Of a DNA stretch of 64,000 nucleotides, positions 22,783 through 34,510 are shown piece by piece. How positions within the stretch are numbered: position 1 is the first letter of the stretch; the number at the start of each line of letters is the position of its first letter. The position numbers and the translations under genes are program-made. The stretch covers positions 36,091,611 through 36,155,610 of the forward strand of contig NC_080558.1 of assembly GCF_030253575.1 (NCBI RefSeq). The letters run 5' to 3'. The notes below the pieces were generated by a model. It was not told the origin of the DNA. It ran no database searches and saw only the letters and a program-made list of their open reading frames with translations. The stretch is from Rhododendron vialii. Its lineage: Eukaryota > Streptophyta > Magnoliopsida > Ericales > Ericaceae.

Positions 22783-23274
22783 GCCCACATGTAGGAGCCT
22801 TACAATATCTGCTTCATTTGGTTTTCTCAGGTATTCTGCTTCAAAAATGGAGATAACGCCTCTACAAAAGCTTCGAAGAGAGTCAATTGCTGTACTTTCT
22901 CCAATCTTGAGATACTCATCAAGACTATCAGTAGGCGTCCCGTATGCTATCATCCTCAGAGCTGCTGTCATCTTTTAGATACCAGAAAGACCTGCAGCTC
23001 TCGTTGCATCATTCCTTTGGACGAACGTCACGTCATGTTGCTGGAGTTGACCCAAGATCTCTGGAAATAAGGGTCGACTCATTTGAAAACATTGGCGAAA
23101 CAACTTTTCGTCATAGAGCGAATACTCACAAAAGTAATTAGCATTGATTCATTGGTCGGCAGTAACTCTGTTACGGGGGATCCAGCCTCGACCGCTTGTA
23201 GAACCAACATGACCTCCTCGTTGGCGTCTTCTTTTCATTTTTCGATACTGCCTGGCCATGATCAATTGCGCCAT
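22783..23274 (-). pseudogene. Harbinger DDE transposase, N-terminal part
   Basis: Read on minus from an ATG at 23274, it starts MAQLIMARQYRKMKRR, a basic region, then passes FRQCFQMSRPLF and reaches ALRMIAYGTPTDSLDEYLKIGEST and SFCRGVISIF, the conserved helical block before the DDE core in plant Harbinger transposases. A TGA (after VTADQ) and a TAA (before the ALRM block) interrupt it. The frame continues in phase at 12580, on the far side of the retrotransposon, when one copy of GCCCA is discounted. The start is uncertain; the acidic sequence just upstream could belong to the protein. Confidence 0.85.
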
Positions 23275-23439
23275 TGCGATATCCTCGTCATCAGAGGAAG
23301 ATTCGTCAAATTCTCCCAGTAATATTCTTTCGGTTAAACTGCTGATGCCGAATTTTTTTTTAAAAGAGGAGACTGTATATAGATTTGAGTGTGAGAATGG
23401 ATAATGGGGAGGATAGGTCTATATATAGATAGCTTAAGT

Positions 23440-23640
23440 AAATTGTGTAGTTGAGAGTAGATGGAAGTAAATGATTGAAGTAAATGGTGTAGTTGAAAGT
23501 GGATGAGAGTAAATGACTAAAATAAATGGTGTAGTTGAGAATGGGGAGTAAATGGATTAAGTAAATGATGTGGTTGAGAGTTGATGAGAGCAAATGAATG
23601 AAGTAAATGGTGGAATTGAAGTGGATGAGAAGTAAAAAAA
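23440..23640. repeat. Subterminal tandem repeats, right copy
   Basis: About five imperfect ~40-bp units with AAATGGTGTAGTTGAGAG, the reverse of the units at 8999-9165. Confidence 0.75.
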
Positions 23641-23917
23641 AATTGGGACAGAAGTAATTTTTTTTTTTGGCAGAATTAATTTTTTTTTTTAAAGTCCTTG
23701 ATTATCGTATACCAAAATTATTTTTTAATGGAAGTAGTACTTGAGTTAGGGTTGAGAAAGTTGGAAAAAAATGAGGAGAGAAAGTTAGTTAATTATCCAT
23801 CCCTTTTTTATATATTACCATTAGAGAGAGGTGGATTCTATTTTACATCTAACTTTTAACCACTTTATTCATCTATTATAGTTCCGGATGCAAAATACAA
23901 CTCCATTGGAGTTGCTC

Positions 23918-24293
23918 TTATGATGGAATGCCTTGGAAACTTTGCATCTCGTGAGTCTTCCTAACTCATAGAATACTAAACAATATTGTTCACTTGTACT
24001 AGCGTTTGTGCTCGTTCGATGCATGAGATAAAAAAACTACATTGATTTTTTCGAGCCCATGCATCAAATGGGCATAACTCTAGCTGATAAAAAGATAGTT
24101 TAACATTTTCTTCGGTCTCCTGTTTGATGCACGCTAGCATTGGTCTTATTATATGCACCGAATGACATATATGTGTGAAAAATAATTTTGGGGTACCACG
24201 TGACGATGTCCTATGGGCATAGGATAATTTCTCCTCCATATTCAACCCCCCACATCTCTCTCCCTCCCTCTCCGACATTTTCCTCTCTCAATT
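23918..24293. other. Intergenic, no gene recognised
   Basis: Flank of the Harbinger element. The 100-codon minus frame here has no domain and overlaps the start of a CT-rich tract. Confidence 0.5.
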
Positions 24294-24294
24294 A

Positions 24295-24359
<65 letters not shown>
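24294..24359. repeat. (TC)n microsatellite
   Basis: About 66 bp of CT/TC dinucleotides with one interruption. Confidence 0.95.
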
Positions 24360-24360
<1 letters not shown>

Positions 24361-24448
24361 AAAAATCTAGAAAATTAAGAAAGAGGGTTTGGATGGATAT
24401 AAAGGCAAAATACATTTGCTTAGTATATAGCATAGATAGATAGATAGC

Positions 24449-24872
24449 TAGATAGATGATAATAAATTCTATCCACCGCCGGTCTTTTCCACCACTGTCC
24501 ATTTTGGGCCCCACCGAGCGTCTATTATTGTAATCTGAACCATTCATATTTTAAGACCCATAATCTAGTACTACATGCAAAAAATCAATTTGATTGGAGG
24601 TCAATACATATATCAAAATTTGAATTTTAGTTTATAAAATGGACTCTTTGATTATGTCAATAATAATAAAGATAAACTATCCATTTTGCAAAGCAAAATT
24701 CAATTTTTTATGATGTCTGATCATGTTTTTTTTTTTTTTTTTGCGTGGATACATTACTATGTGGGGTTTACAAGATGAACGGTTCAGATTAACAATTAAG
24801 ACACAGTAGGATCAAAAAAGGTGGCAGTGGAAAACCCCACTTTTCCACCTCTAGTGAAAAGAATTTATTCTC
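24449..24872. mobile_element. Degenerate foldback MITE
   Basis: The left end (AATAAATTCT...TTTTCCACCACTG... AATCTGAACCATTCAT) is matched in reverse at the right end (AATCTGAACCGTTCAT... CCACTGCCACC... AGAATTTATT), each arm about 100-120 bp with many differences. The spacer includes a T-run near 24728. No target duplication is clear and no protein is encoded. Confidence 0.6.
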
Positions 24873-25401
24873 ACTAAGTAATTGAAATCCACATGCCATT
24901 TCTCCATGTTAATGTCAATATATAAAGCAATTACTCCAGTATAGTCTCATTTTTCTTGTGATTATTTCATTTATAATCTTTTGCCATTATTCTAAGGAAA
25001 ATAGGATATAGATTTGAATACATGAATCAAAACTAAAATTTTTTAAGTATCACATGACTGGGGCCACCATATTGGACAAAGCGTCCACTGTCACCTATAC
25101 CAAGATCCTTGACTCCATATAACTTATGGTCATCGGCAAATTCTTCTGTGTTATCAACATCTACTGTCTGGCCATATTCATTGAGGACTAAAACTTCACA
25201 AAAGTATGCATTATGATTCGGAATCTTTACGGGAACCAGTCCCGTGCCCATTGGCGCTGGATTGGTGCCCAATGGACTAAATGCCTCGCCTCCCCACTCA
25301 GCATAATTAGCCAAGTCTCCAAGTCCAGTGAATATTTTCTTCGGCCAAAATCCAACCTCATCATGGTTGGATCCAGTTACAAACCACCAGTTTCCGTTAG
25401 C

Positions 25402-25404
25402 CTA
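25402..25404 (-). other. Nonsense codon in the last exon of neprosin copy 1
   Basis: Minus reads CAG|GAC TAG GCT, plus paralogue CAG|GAC AAG CCT. The codon is in phase with the preceding exon. A different acceptor downstream could skip it, but none is evident. Confidence 0.75.
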
Positions 25405-26289
25405 GTCCTGAAACGAGTAGTGATGGAGTCAGAAAGATGAAATAATAATTGAAAAACTATGGAACAATATTTTTTAAAGCTTTAATGACACATAAAAAAG
25501 TGAAATTTTACTAGGGCAGTTAGACCAAATTGTGTGTACAACAGTTAATCTTACGCGCCCCATCTCTCTGGCAGTGGTGAAGGGAGGCTACAATTGGTAG
25601 GAAGGAAAAAATAGCCTGAAAATCTCCAAATTACTCATGGAAGTTTTTCCGATGGTATGCTACTCGAATCCAGATGCTTACCAAATTTATCCTCTTTATA
25701 AGCACAATTGACTAATGCACCCCATGAATAAAAGGATCGGAAGTTCGTAACATAACGAAAGTATAAATATAAAGAAATTATTAGTTTTACCCGAATGATG
25801 TAGCTCAAAAATATATAAAACGGCCCTCCAACAATGGAAACTCTGTCCACAACTTCGTCAAGTGGTATATCTGATCTCACGATAATAAATCCTGGACACC
25901 TAGTATTGAAACAATGAAATCCTCCAGCCTGATACATAGAAATACATAAATCATAAGTCTAGGAAATGTTAAGTGCACAAATTTAAGCAAAATGCACCGG
26001 AAATGAGAAACTTACATCCGTACGTATGAAATATCGAGGACGATTGTCTCCATATAGAGTTGGATCGACCTGAGACCAAAAAAAAAAAGAAGCAAAATTT
26101 GAACTTTTTCAATATTAAAAAAGTTTTTGGCCAATTTTGCCAAGGATTATAAATGTTGGAGAACTATGGCACATTCGTTTATTCAGTTAAAGAATGCATG
26201 GAAATGAGATATCAATGCAAGCGAACCAGAATTTCTGCATATGGTTGAAACTTTGCAAGAAGGGTTTTATCAGTGAATTCCAACAACAT

Positions 26290-28300
26290 ATACAATACAC
26301 ATCATCCACTCACTATTAGTCCAGTCACACAAACAGGCAATGTCAGTGTACCTTAGTCTGCTGAAATGGTTACTCAACCTGCCAAAACTTTTGTTCCTAT
26401 CTTACCTTCTCCTAGCTACTAATGTTCCTATTTCATCTCCCAATCACTCTATGGTCACCAGATCTAAAAATGGGATCTTCAAACCAAAAGCTATTTTGAG
26501 TGTGAATGTAGTTGATTTTCCTGTTCTTTTGCCAGAAAAAGAACCTGCAAATTTTTCTAAGGCATATAGTTTGGCAACAAGCTATGAGTGAGGAATACAA
26601 AGTATTGGTTAAACAGGGTACATGGTCTCTTGTCCCTCCTCCTTTGGGGGCCAATGTCATTGGATGCCAGTGGATATTCAAAATTAAACGACATTCTGAT
26701 GGTACTATTGCAAGATATAAGGCCAGGTTAGTTGAAAATGAAAACCAATAGACTGAAAGGATTGATTTTACAGAAACATTTAGCCCTATCATTAAGCAGC
26801 CCATTGTTAGGGTTATTCTGAGCTTGGCTGTTCATAATGCTTGGCCTATAAAGCAACTAGATGTGTCCAATGCTTTCTTGCATGACATAATTGATGAAGA
26901 TGTGTATATGAGACAACCTTTAGGATATAAGGATCCCATTCATCCACAGTATGTTTGTAAGCTTTCTAAAGCACTTTATGGATTGAGGCAAGCACCAAGA
27001 GCATGGTATTCTGTCTTTTTTGATTTTCTTATCCAATAAGGGTTTCATCAGAGCAAAGCTAATTCTTCTTTGTTTATCAAGCAAACATCTGCAGGTCTTA
27101 CTTTGGTTTTAGTGTATGTGGATGATATTCTGCATACTGGAAGCAATTCATTCTATATTACAGAGTTAATGTCTATTGTCAGTTCCAAGTTTGTGATGAA
27201 GGATCTTGGTTCTCTCAGTTATTTTCTTGGGATTGAAGTTCTATAACATGGTTCTACTGTTCTCTTGTCCCAAACCAAATATGCCACTGATCTCTTAACC
27301 AAAGCAGGCATGTTGGACTGTAAACCTAGTCCTTCTCCTTCTTCATCCAAACCTGCACGTTATGATCCAGATCCAGATTTCTTTGATAATGATTGGTTTA
27401 GAGCTATAGTAGGCTCTCTTCAGTATTTGACTCTTACAAAATCAGAGATTTCTTATGTTGTCAACCTTGCTTGTCAGCATATGCATACCCCAAAACATAG
27501 TCATTTTGTGGTTGTGAAATGAATTCTTAGATATCTAAAAGGTTCTCTTAATCAAGGGCTGTTATATACTCCTAGTGGCTGTCTTTAACTGCATTTTCAG
27601 ATGCAGATTGCGTAGGAGACAGAATAGACAGGAGATCAACCACTGTTTATTGTTTGTTTTTGGGATCCAATCTTGTTTCTTAGAGTGCCAAGAAACAACA
27701 TACGGTAGCTAGATATTCTATAGAGGCTGAATACAGATCATTTGCCCAAACTGCTGCTAAAGTTACATGGATTTAGAATTTATTGATAGAACTTGGTATT
27801 TCCTTTCCTGTTCCTCCAACAATTTGGTGTGATAACGTGTCCGCAATTGCTCTGGCTACCAATCTTGTCTCTCATGCAAGAACAAAGCATGTTGAGATTG
27901 ACTACCATTTTGTTCGTGAAAAAGTCTTATCAAAGCAACTTCTTGTTCATCATGTGGGTACTGAAGATCAAGTAGCAGATGTTTTTACCAAGTCTTTGTC
28001 TACAACTCGTTTTCTTTTTCTTAAAAACAAACTCATGGTTGTTGGCACGCCCATGAGTTTGCAGGGGCACGTTAGTAAGAGTCATTAAGTGTGTTTAAGT
28101 GAGTTGATTAGTGAGTCGTTAGTCAGTTAGTTAGTTTGTTAAGCTAACTATGCTGTGTAGAATTGTATATATGGTGCTGGTATCTTTCCCTTTGTAATCA
28201 AGAAAAGGAATTATATGTCGAATTCAAGAAATGAGAAACTCAGATTCTCTCTCTATTTTCTTCTCTAGGTTAGGGTTTATATTTTCCTCAATGGGATGAA
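26290..28300 (+). mobile_element. Copia retrotransposon fragment inside intron 4 of neprosin copy 1
   Basis: Plus frames give the Ty1/copia reverse transcriptase and RNase [60 protein letters not shown], the catalytic LVYVDDIL, then Q-rich RNase H ending HVEIDYHFVREKV and QVADVFTKSL. Gag, protease and integrase are missing. A purine stretch (GCAGGGGCACG, about 28060) and following sequence look like the polypurine tract and start of a 3' LTR. At least six stops interrupt it. The intron is 2.32 kb here but 386 bp in the paralogue, so the insertion accounts for most of the difference. It lies antisense to the neprosin gene. Confidence 0.87.
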
Positions 28301-30309
28301 TAGAGAATCTGAGGTAGACTACGGTAATCTATACGTTAAATCACTCATTAATTTGAGAATTTGAATTTTGACAAAGGCAGAAGACTTACCCTCCACCCGG
28401 TTTCTAAACTGTCAGGCCCATTTCGGATCTTCACTCTTGCTGCACTATATTGTCGACCATCAACATGTGGATTGTGTGTACTAATTTGTGCTCCAGCTCC
28501 AACAAACTTCTTGTTTGAATTAGCCATTGTTCGAAGTACGGCATACTGAGCAATATAAATGCAAAAATCATGTCAACTATAATTGGTTGAATCTTTACCT
28601 TTTCACCATTTTGGATTTGGATTTGGCATAATATATGCATATTAGTAGATACTACATCTATGCATAATGCATGTAATATTATTGCTATTATTCCTAATAT
28701 TTTTTGTTCAAGCTTCATGACTGGATTGACTTTTCGTACACAGTGAATACTGAAAGCAAGCACAACTCTAGTTGGTATGAATCTATGAAGCAACGACACA
28801 CCAAACTAGTCGTTGCTTTCACGTCTCACAAGGTGGGAACATTTTGACAATGCGCATGTCTGAATTTACACATGGGTGGAGAAATGGTAGAAGTCAGTCC
28901 ATAGAAGTAAAACATATTTTAGTAGTTAAATTATGGTCTTCAAAGAAAATAAGGTGAAAATTATGCATATGTATAAATATATAAACACATGGTACATTTA
29001 CATATTTAATGTGTGTGAATAAAACCAAATATATCATAGCACAGTTAAATCTTTTCACCTTGTCCACCATAGTAACCGTGTCCCCATTCTTAATTTGACA
29101 ATTCGCATGTCTAAATCTGAATCTGTCTCTGCCTCACTTCTTATGTTTGAGTTTTCAATATAACACAATTTAATAAATAAGGAAAATAACCTAATATCTA
29201 ACGCCCAATGAGTGTTTCTATTACTTCTCAACTCACAAAATATGTTCATTTCTTTGAGTATCTTTTCTTTTGTCACTTGTTAATTCTCCTCATGCATGGT
29301 GGTTGGGAGAATTATAGGCTTTATAGCCTATTACAAATAAAATCCCTTTTATGAATCCAGTAAGCAATTATATTCTCTTATAGAAGCATGTGAATATATG
29401 ACCAAATGTAGCTCTGAACTGATGAGGCATGAATAGGGAAAACAAGTAATACTAGTATCTATATTACTATGAAGTATGACTACTATTCCCTTCTTTTGCT
29501 ATGCAAGAAAAAAGACTAGGGATGACTTACATGAGTACCCAGAGAGTTATCTTCAAATGACTTTATTTTTGAACGGAGTCTCTCTCTGATGAGATCTTCT
29601 TCGGTGATTCTCCTAATAGGAACTGTCCCAATAGGGCAACCTCCTCCCTTTAGCCCTCTTGTCACGGGTTTGGCAAATTTTGGCGAAACTTGATCTTTTA
29701 CTCTTCTAGGTAATGAAGTAGGTCTCATCTGCAAGAGTCAAATCATTCCAAAAAATTAGTTATCCAATTTTATGCTAGAGGTAGAGGAGGATATGTGGAG
29801 ACAATAAACCTCATAAGAGAAAGTGTGGTTCTTCAGCAAGGGATGATCAAATGCTGGTTGTTTGTAGAAATCCACGCAATCGATTATATCTCCATAGTTA
29901 GTCTGTTAGCATTACAATCCCTTGTTATTAGTTTCATATGCATGCATGCCTAAGGAGCAAAAGAGATTTTTCATTAATATTCGAAACAATGAATGATTTT
30001 GGCATACATGTATAGTTGTGACTGCAGGCTTGTTGAGAAGCTCAAGTTGCTTTTCCAAGTCCAGCTCTTCTTCTCTAGATACAACTATGCCTTCTTGCGT
30101 ACCATTGTGGCCAACAAGAAAAGAGGACGCACAGAGTAGTAGAACACCATATAAATACATGGATTGGTCTACAAAATTAAATTAAAGTAGAGTAAGACTT
30201 AGTGATCTGACAAACATAATTAGGAACAAATTAACACACAAACATAAACATCGATATACATCATATGGACAGGTGCCATTGTACTTGTAATTTTTAAACA
30301 GAAAACGAA

Positions 30310-30314
<5 letters not shown>

Positions 30315-30398
<84 letters not shown>
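30315..30398. repeat. (TA)n microsatellite
   Basis: About 84 bp of pure AT/TA. It lies in the 5'-UTR intron of neprosin copy 1. The minus-strand frame across it is an artefact. Confidence 0.97.
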
Positions 30399-30403
<5 letters not shown>

Positions 30404-30499
30404 TATTTAACTTTAAAAAAAAAGCAAAAGATCTTGACTTCCTCTTTGTCGTTAATTCACATTGCAGATTCCTGATTCTCTTCATATGAACTTGCATGG

Positions 30500-30610
30500 T
30501 GTCTAGCTAACTGATCAAGTGGTAAAAGTGCTAAAAGCTTGCATGGTTCATGTCAGGCGTTTAAATCCCGGCCTCCGGTAACTCTCTGACAACTGATCCA
30601 TGATGTTCTT
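30500..30610. repeat. Possible tRNA-derived SINE remnant
   Basis: GATCAAGTGGTAAAAGTGC followed by a TTTAAATCCCGGCC stretch resembles the A-box and B-box spacing of a tRNA-derived SINE head. No cloverleaf, tail or target duplication was found, so this is tentative. It lies in the 5'-UTR intron of neprosin copy 1. Confidence 0.3.
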
Positions 30611-30740
30611 TCGTCTCTAAAAATATACTAGAATTTCTCTACGTATAAAAAAGTATCACAGTTTTCAAATAAAAGCAAATTATCAGGCCGGCGAAAATGG
30701 TGAAATGAGAAAGTGGCTTGGATTTGAAATACATACATAC

Positions 30741-30850
30741 CTGACTTGTGATTGAGTTAGTAACACAACAAGGTATTTTGGGGAGAGAAATATTTGGACT
30801 CCAATCTCCCCTTGAGATGTAGTATTTAAATACTAGTTTGTCCATCGATA
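30741..30850 (-). promoter_or_regulatory. Promoter and first non-coding exon of neprosin copy 1
   Basis: On minus, a TATA-like TATTTAAATA (30823-30832) precedes the block GAGATTGGAGTCCAAATATT, which matches a block in the plus paralogue (GCGATTGGAGTCCACATATT, from about 34709). The non-coding exon would end at 30741 with a CAG|GTATGT donor. The acceptor at 30169/30168 (TGTAG|ACCAATCC) joins 8 bp before the ATG, giving a 572-bp 5'-UTR intron. The paralogue has the same arrangement. Confidence 0.6.
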
Positions 30851-31870
30851 TATAGGCACATGAGACCAACAATCCTATCTTTATTGCATGCCTTTTGATT
30901 AGGGTTTTCCTGTCCATGCATGAACATACACAATAAGAAAGTTAAGGGATTATCGGTAAATCTCGTGTGATTCATCAGGGAAAAAATGGGCACAGGGAAT
31001 GATGTATTGAAGATGCATTCATATATAGGAAAATCTAGACAGATTACGAAAGATTTGTCTAAACTAAAAATAAATCATAGTATAAGACTCATTCACAAGG
31101 AAATCTAGCTAGGTAGATTGTAAAGAGAATATGTTTTTTTTACAGAAGTTTCCGTAAAAATGGATTTACAGAGCCCAATCGCATACGTCCAAAGTGTTTT
31201 TGGACGGTCCGGATTAATTGAAATCAATTAAAATAATTTTCACCAGTCCAAATTGAAAAGCAATCTCAACCATTGATTGCGAAAACAGACAGCTACAATT
31301 GCACGATTCCGCGAAAAACTTGTTCACGGCGGATCTCTCTATAATTAATAAATTTTGTCAAACTAGAAATAAATTATCCAGGATGCGTTCAAAATGAAAA
31401 CCTAGACGGGTTAATTACAATAGATTTTTCAAATTGTGTGAACATTTAAAAGTTAAGGAACACAGGGTATACCATATGTCTAAATTATGACAATTTGTGA
31501 TTTTCATTATGACGATTTTTGATTTTCTAATACATATTTTTTTATGCTAGTTACAACTTCTACTTTAAAATTTACCTGTTGAACAGGTCATTAGCAGGTT
31601 ACCCATAGTTAAAAAATATTGTTATTATGTAACCATAACTATTCGTACCAGAAACCATAATACTTGTACCTCAACCAAATATATGTGTACAATATCACAA
31701 ATTAAATAATGCTACCCACAAATGTTATGACAACACCATAAATTGGCATTATCTTACCACAATGAGTCGTACCAAATTTTTTTTTGGTACGTATGATATT
31801 CCGTAACAAAATAAAAACATGTCGTACCAGAATTAACAATTGTTATATCCAAACAAAATCCATGTGTAAA
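30851..31870. other. Intergenic, no gene recognised
   Basis: AT-rich. From about 31480 onward it begins to show the same TTATGACAA and CATAAATT words as the tandem array to the right. Confidence 0.5.
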
Positions 31871-31873
31871 ATA

Positions 31874-32620
31874 CCACAAATTCAGTAATATAACCAAATT
31901 TGTTATGACAACACCTAAAATTGTTATTTTCTTACAATAACGTGTCGTATAAAAAGAAAACATATTTAAATGCTACAAATTATATAACAAACCATAATTG
32001 TTATGACAATACCATAATTTGACATTTTCATGCCCACAATTGTCATAGCAAAGGAAATTGATTAAAATATTTGTAACAAGACCAAAATACCACAAATTCA
32101 GTAATATAACCAAATTTGTTATGACAACACCATAAATTGACGATTTCATACCCACGTGTCATATAAAAAAATTCAACTAGAATGTTCAGTTAACGATAGT
32201 TATAATTAGTAAAATACCAAACCATAAATTCAGTAATATAACCAAATTTGTTATGACAACACCATAAATTAACATTTTCATAACGTGTCGTATAAAAAAT
32301 TTCAATCGAAATGTTCAATTAACGATAGTTATAATTAGCAAAATACCATACCACAAATTCAGTAATATAACCAAATTTGTTATGACAATACCATAAATTG
32401 GTATTTTCATACCACTATCGTATGAAAAAAAATTCAATCGGAATGTTTAGTTAACGATAGTTATAATCAACAAAATACCAAACCATAAATTCAGTAATAT
32501 AACCAAATTTGTTATGACAACACCATAAATTAACGTTTTCATACCTACAACGTGTCGTATAAAAAAATTCAATCAGAATATCCAATTAACGATAGTTATA
32601 ATCGGTAAAATACCATACCA
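31874..32620. repeat. Tandem array, unit about 131 bp
   Basis: The phrase ATTCAGTAATATAACCAAAT recurs at about 31880, 32096, 32228, 32357 and 32489. The last four are 129-132 bp apart, each followed by TTGTTATGACAACACC (or AATACC) and later GTGTCGTATAAAAAA with ACGATAGTTATAATC. A more degenerate unit lies around 31970-32090. It is AT-rich and encodes nothing. It lies between the two neprosin genes. Confidence 0.88.
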
Positions 32621-33816
32621 TAACTAAACGTCGTTAGCGAGTATATTTTTAGAATGATCGATCATAATTGTTAGAATATCAAGTTATACGATATTCAGCA
32701 TTGTCACCAAAATTATATATCGACAACTGCGTAATCGAAAAAATTTAATGTATCCAAATACAAGAATGAAGTTGATCGCTTATCATTAGAGGGCTTTCTA
32801 AACCCTATCGAGCCAAAAAATTACGTGGATTATTCAATCAACAAATATAACGAAATCAATTATTTTAATCATCATTATTGTGTCACGGTTGCAAGTCAAC
32901 CGTACATTCAGTTACAACAGATAAATTGGTTTTATATGAAGTATATTGACTGCACAATTCTAAATGTTCTTTTGGTACGACACATTGTGATAAGAAAATA
33001 TCAATTTTTTGTATTGTCATAACAATTATGGTTATGTTATATAATTTGCAGTATTTTACAAATGAGGGAGAGGGAGAGAGAGTCAAGGAAGAGAGAATAA
33101 CCTATTACTACCTACTAAACCATTTTTTTCATTTTATTAATTGATTTAATAAATGGGTGGTCCAGATTATTCACTTTTAAATTCAAGGATTTAAAATCAT
33201 AGTGCGTATGATACACCCCATAATAAGGAGTGTGTACCATAGGACTACCCATACACGTCAAATGTGTAATAATACAACAAATAGTTCTTCATTTTCTTCA
33301 AGATTTCGAAACAGTTCACATCCAACTACGGCATTTTGTTTATGAGAGATAACTAACGAAGTACTTTGAAGAAGAAGAAGAAGGTGCACAACTCCATGGT
33401 GGTTTTCCTCATCATCCAGGTAACCCTCCAGGTATGCTGAATAAAGTTTATACAACAATCGAGCTAGACTTCATTGTGAATGCATCTTGTATGATTATTC
33501 CTAGTGCGTACACTATCTAGCTAGGCAATCAGTCTAGATTTCATTGTGCATGAGTGCATCTTGAATTAGTTAATTCTAGATTTCTAGCCCGACTACCCAG
33601 CTTAATTTCTACTGTAATCTGGCAGGATTTCTTCAAAATGGAATGGGACTTTTGAAGTTACTAGTAATTTATTTCGAGTAAAGTCAAATCTTTTGTAATC
33701 TGTCCGGATTTCCCTTCGAATAAAACTTTCCCTGCATGGGTCTATTTTTTTACGAAGAAAATCGTACAGGATATGCTGATACTTTGTATAGCCTACATTA
33801 TTCCATGACTTATTAT
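32621..33816. other. Intergenic, no gene recognised
   Basis: AT-rich sequence. The 33258-33458 and 32825-33022 frames are short and domain-free. A few copies of the TTATGACAA word continue from the array. Confidence 0.5.
33809..33816. repeat. 8-bp target duplication of the hAT-type element
   Basis: CTTATTAT, repeated at 34511-34518. Confidence 0.88.
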
Positions 33817-34510
33817 CAGCGGCGGGCTTATTCAGGGGCATGTGGGGTCGCGTGTCCCCACCCCACCCCATTATCTTTTTCCTTTTTTTTTTTTACTTTA
33901 TTTGCAGTTTTTTAAGGTAAAAATCAATGTTTTTTAGGCAAAAATGAGTGGAAGAATCAGAAATTCACACAAAAAACTTGACGGGAGAATTCGTTCGACA
34001 CTCGATTTACTTCATCGTTGCCGATCACTCGTCTCTGTGGTCATCACCGGTCACCTCACCGCTTCCCTCACCAATCATCAATTAAATTTGGGGCTACATA
34101 AAACTTTTTTGATCGGCAAAAGTAATATTTTTATTAAAAGGACTTTATTTGGGACTACATAAATCAGGACTTTTTATTCTTCCTTTTAAGGTTCGTAATA
34201 TATATTTTGTTTGTTCGGAAAAATTAGGCCTTCATTTCTTTATTTGGTTTTTACTCGATGATTGAAATTTACAATTCAATTTTCCATAGTTTGTGATGGG
34301 TTGTTTGGATTGGTATTTGAATTTTTTTTTGAAAAATAGTAGAAGTAATAAGTGGAAAGAGATATAGAGAGAAATGTTAGAAGTAGAGGGAATGTATGAG
34401 AATTTTTTTGAAAAATTCTTTTTGAAAAGGAAAAAGAACAAGGCAGATTTTTGCTTATGACTATTGGTACAATGTGCCCCCACATGAGTCAAATCTTGGG
34501 TCCGTCACTG
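33817..34510. mobile_element. Non-autonomous hAT-type element
   Basis: The ends are CAGCGGCGGGC on the left and, reversed, CAGTGACGGACCC on the right, imperfect hAT-like inverted repeats. Perfect 8-bp duplications CTTATTAT lie at 33809-33816 and 34511-34518, the length hAT transposases make. It is 694 bp, with no transposase frame, so it is a non-autonomous copy. Interior sequence is AT-rich with a G/C-richer part near 33990-34080 that I do not recognise. Confidence 0.85.

Larger units (their letters stand above)
8625..23917. mobile_element. PIF/Harbinger DNA transposon, interrupted by two nested elements
   Basis: The left end begins GAGCATCCCCAATGGGGAAT (8625). The right end, reversed, begins GAGCAACTCCAATGGAGTTG (23917). 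The flanking triplets are ATA and TTA, so a degraded 3-bp TWA-type target duplication is likely. Inside are both Harbinger genes: ORF1, a Myb/SANT-like DNA-binding protein (plus, 10564-11635), and a DDE transposase (minus, 11841-12580 and 22783-23274). They converge tail to tail with about 205 bp between. Removing the two nested insertions (8712-9952 and 12581-22787) leaves about 3.8 kb, a normal size for an autonomous Harbinger. Both genes have stops, so it now depends on other copies. Confidence 0.85.
25033..30160 (-). pseudogene. Neprosin-family gene copy 1, minus strand, premature stop
   Basis: Seven coding exons on minus: 30008-30160, 29810-29902, 29531-29728, 28390-28545, 26016-26069, 25791-25928 and 25033-25407, all phase 0 with GT-AG borders. 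Joined, they would give 388 residues apart from a TAG at the second codon of the last exon (25402-25404), where the plus-strand paralogue has AAG. The translation shows a signal peptide (MYLYGVLLLCASSFLVG), an activation peptide with [20 protein letters not shown] (neprosin_AP), and a neprosin domain: [50 protein letters not shown], and [11 protein letters not shown] to the end. Neprosins are secreted, proline-cleaving glutamic peptidases; most plant members are uncharacterised. The stop would remove the last 124 residues, including EWGGE. A copia fragment sits in intron 4. Confidence 0.82.

Noticed and set aside
24188-24370. Plus-strand frame ending in Ser-Leu repeats
   Set aside because: It is the (TC)n microsatellite.
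30294-30497. Minus-strand frame with long Ile/Tyr repeats
   Set aside because: It is translation of the (TA)n microsatellite.
30500-30610. Functional tRNA gene
   Set aside because: Only A-box- and B-box-like words are seen. No acceptor stem or full cloverleaf could be drawn by eye.
31874-32620. CRISPR-like array
   Set aside because: The units are about 131 bp, diverged throughout, with no short conserved repeat and unique spacer pattern, and the DNA is plant nuclear.
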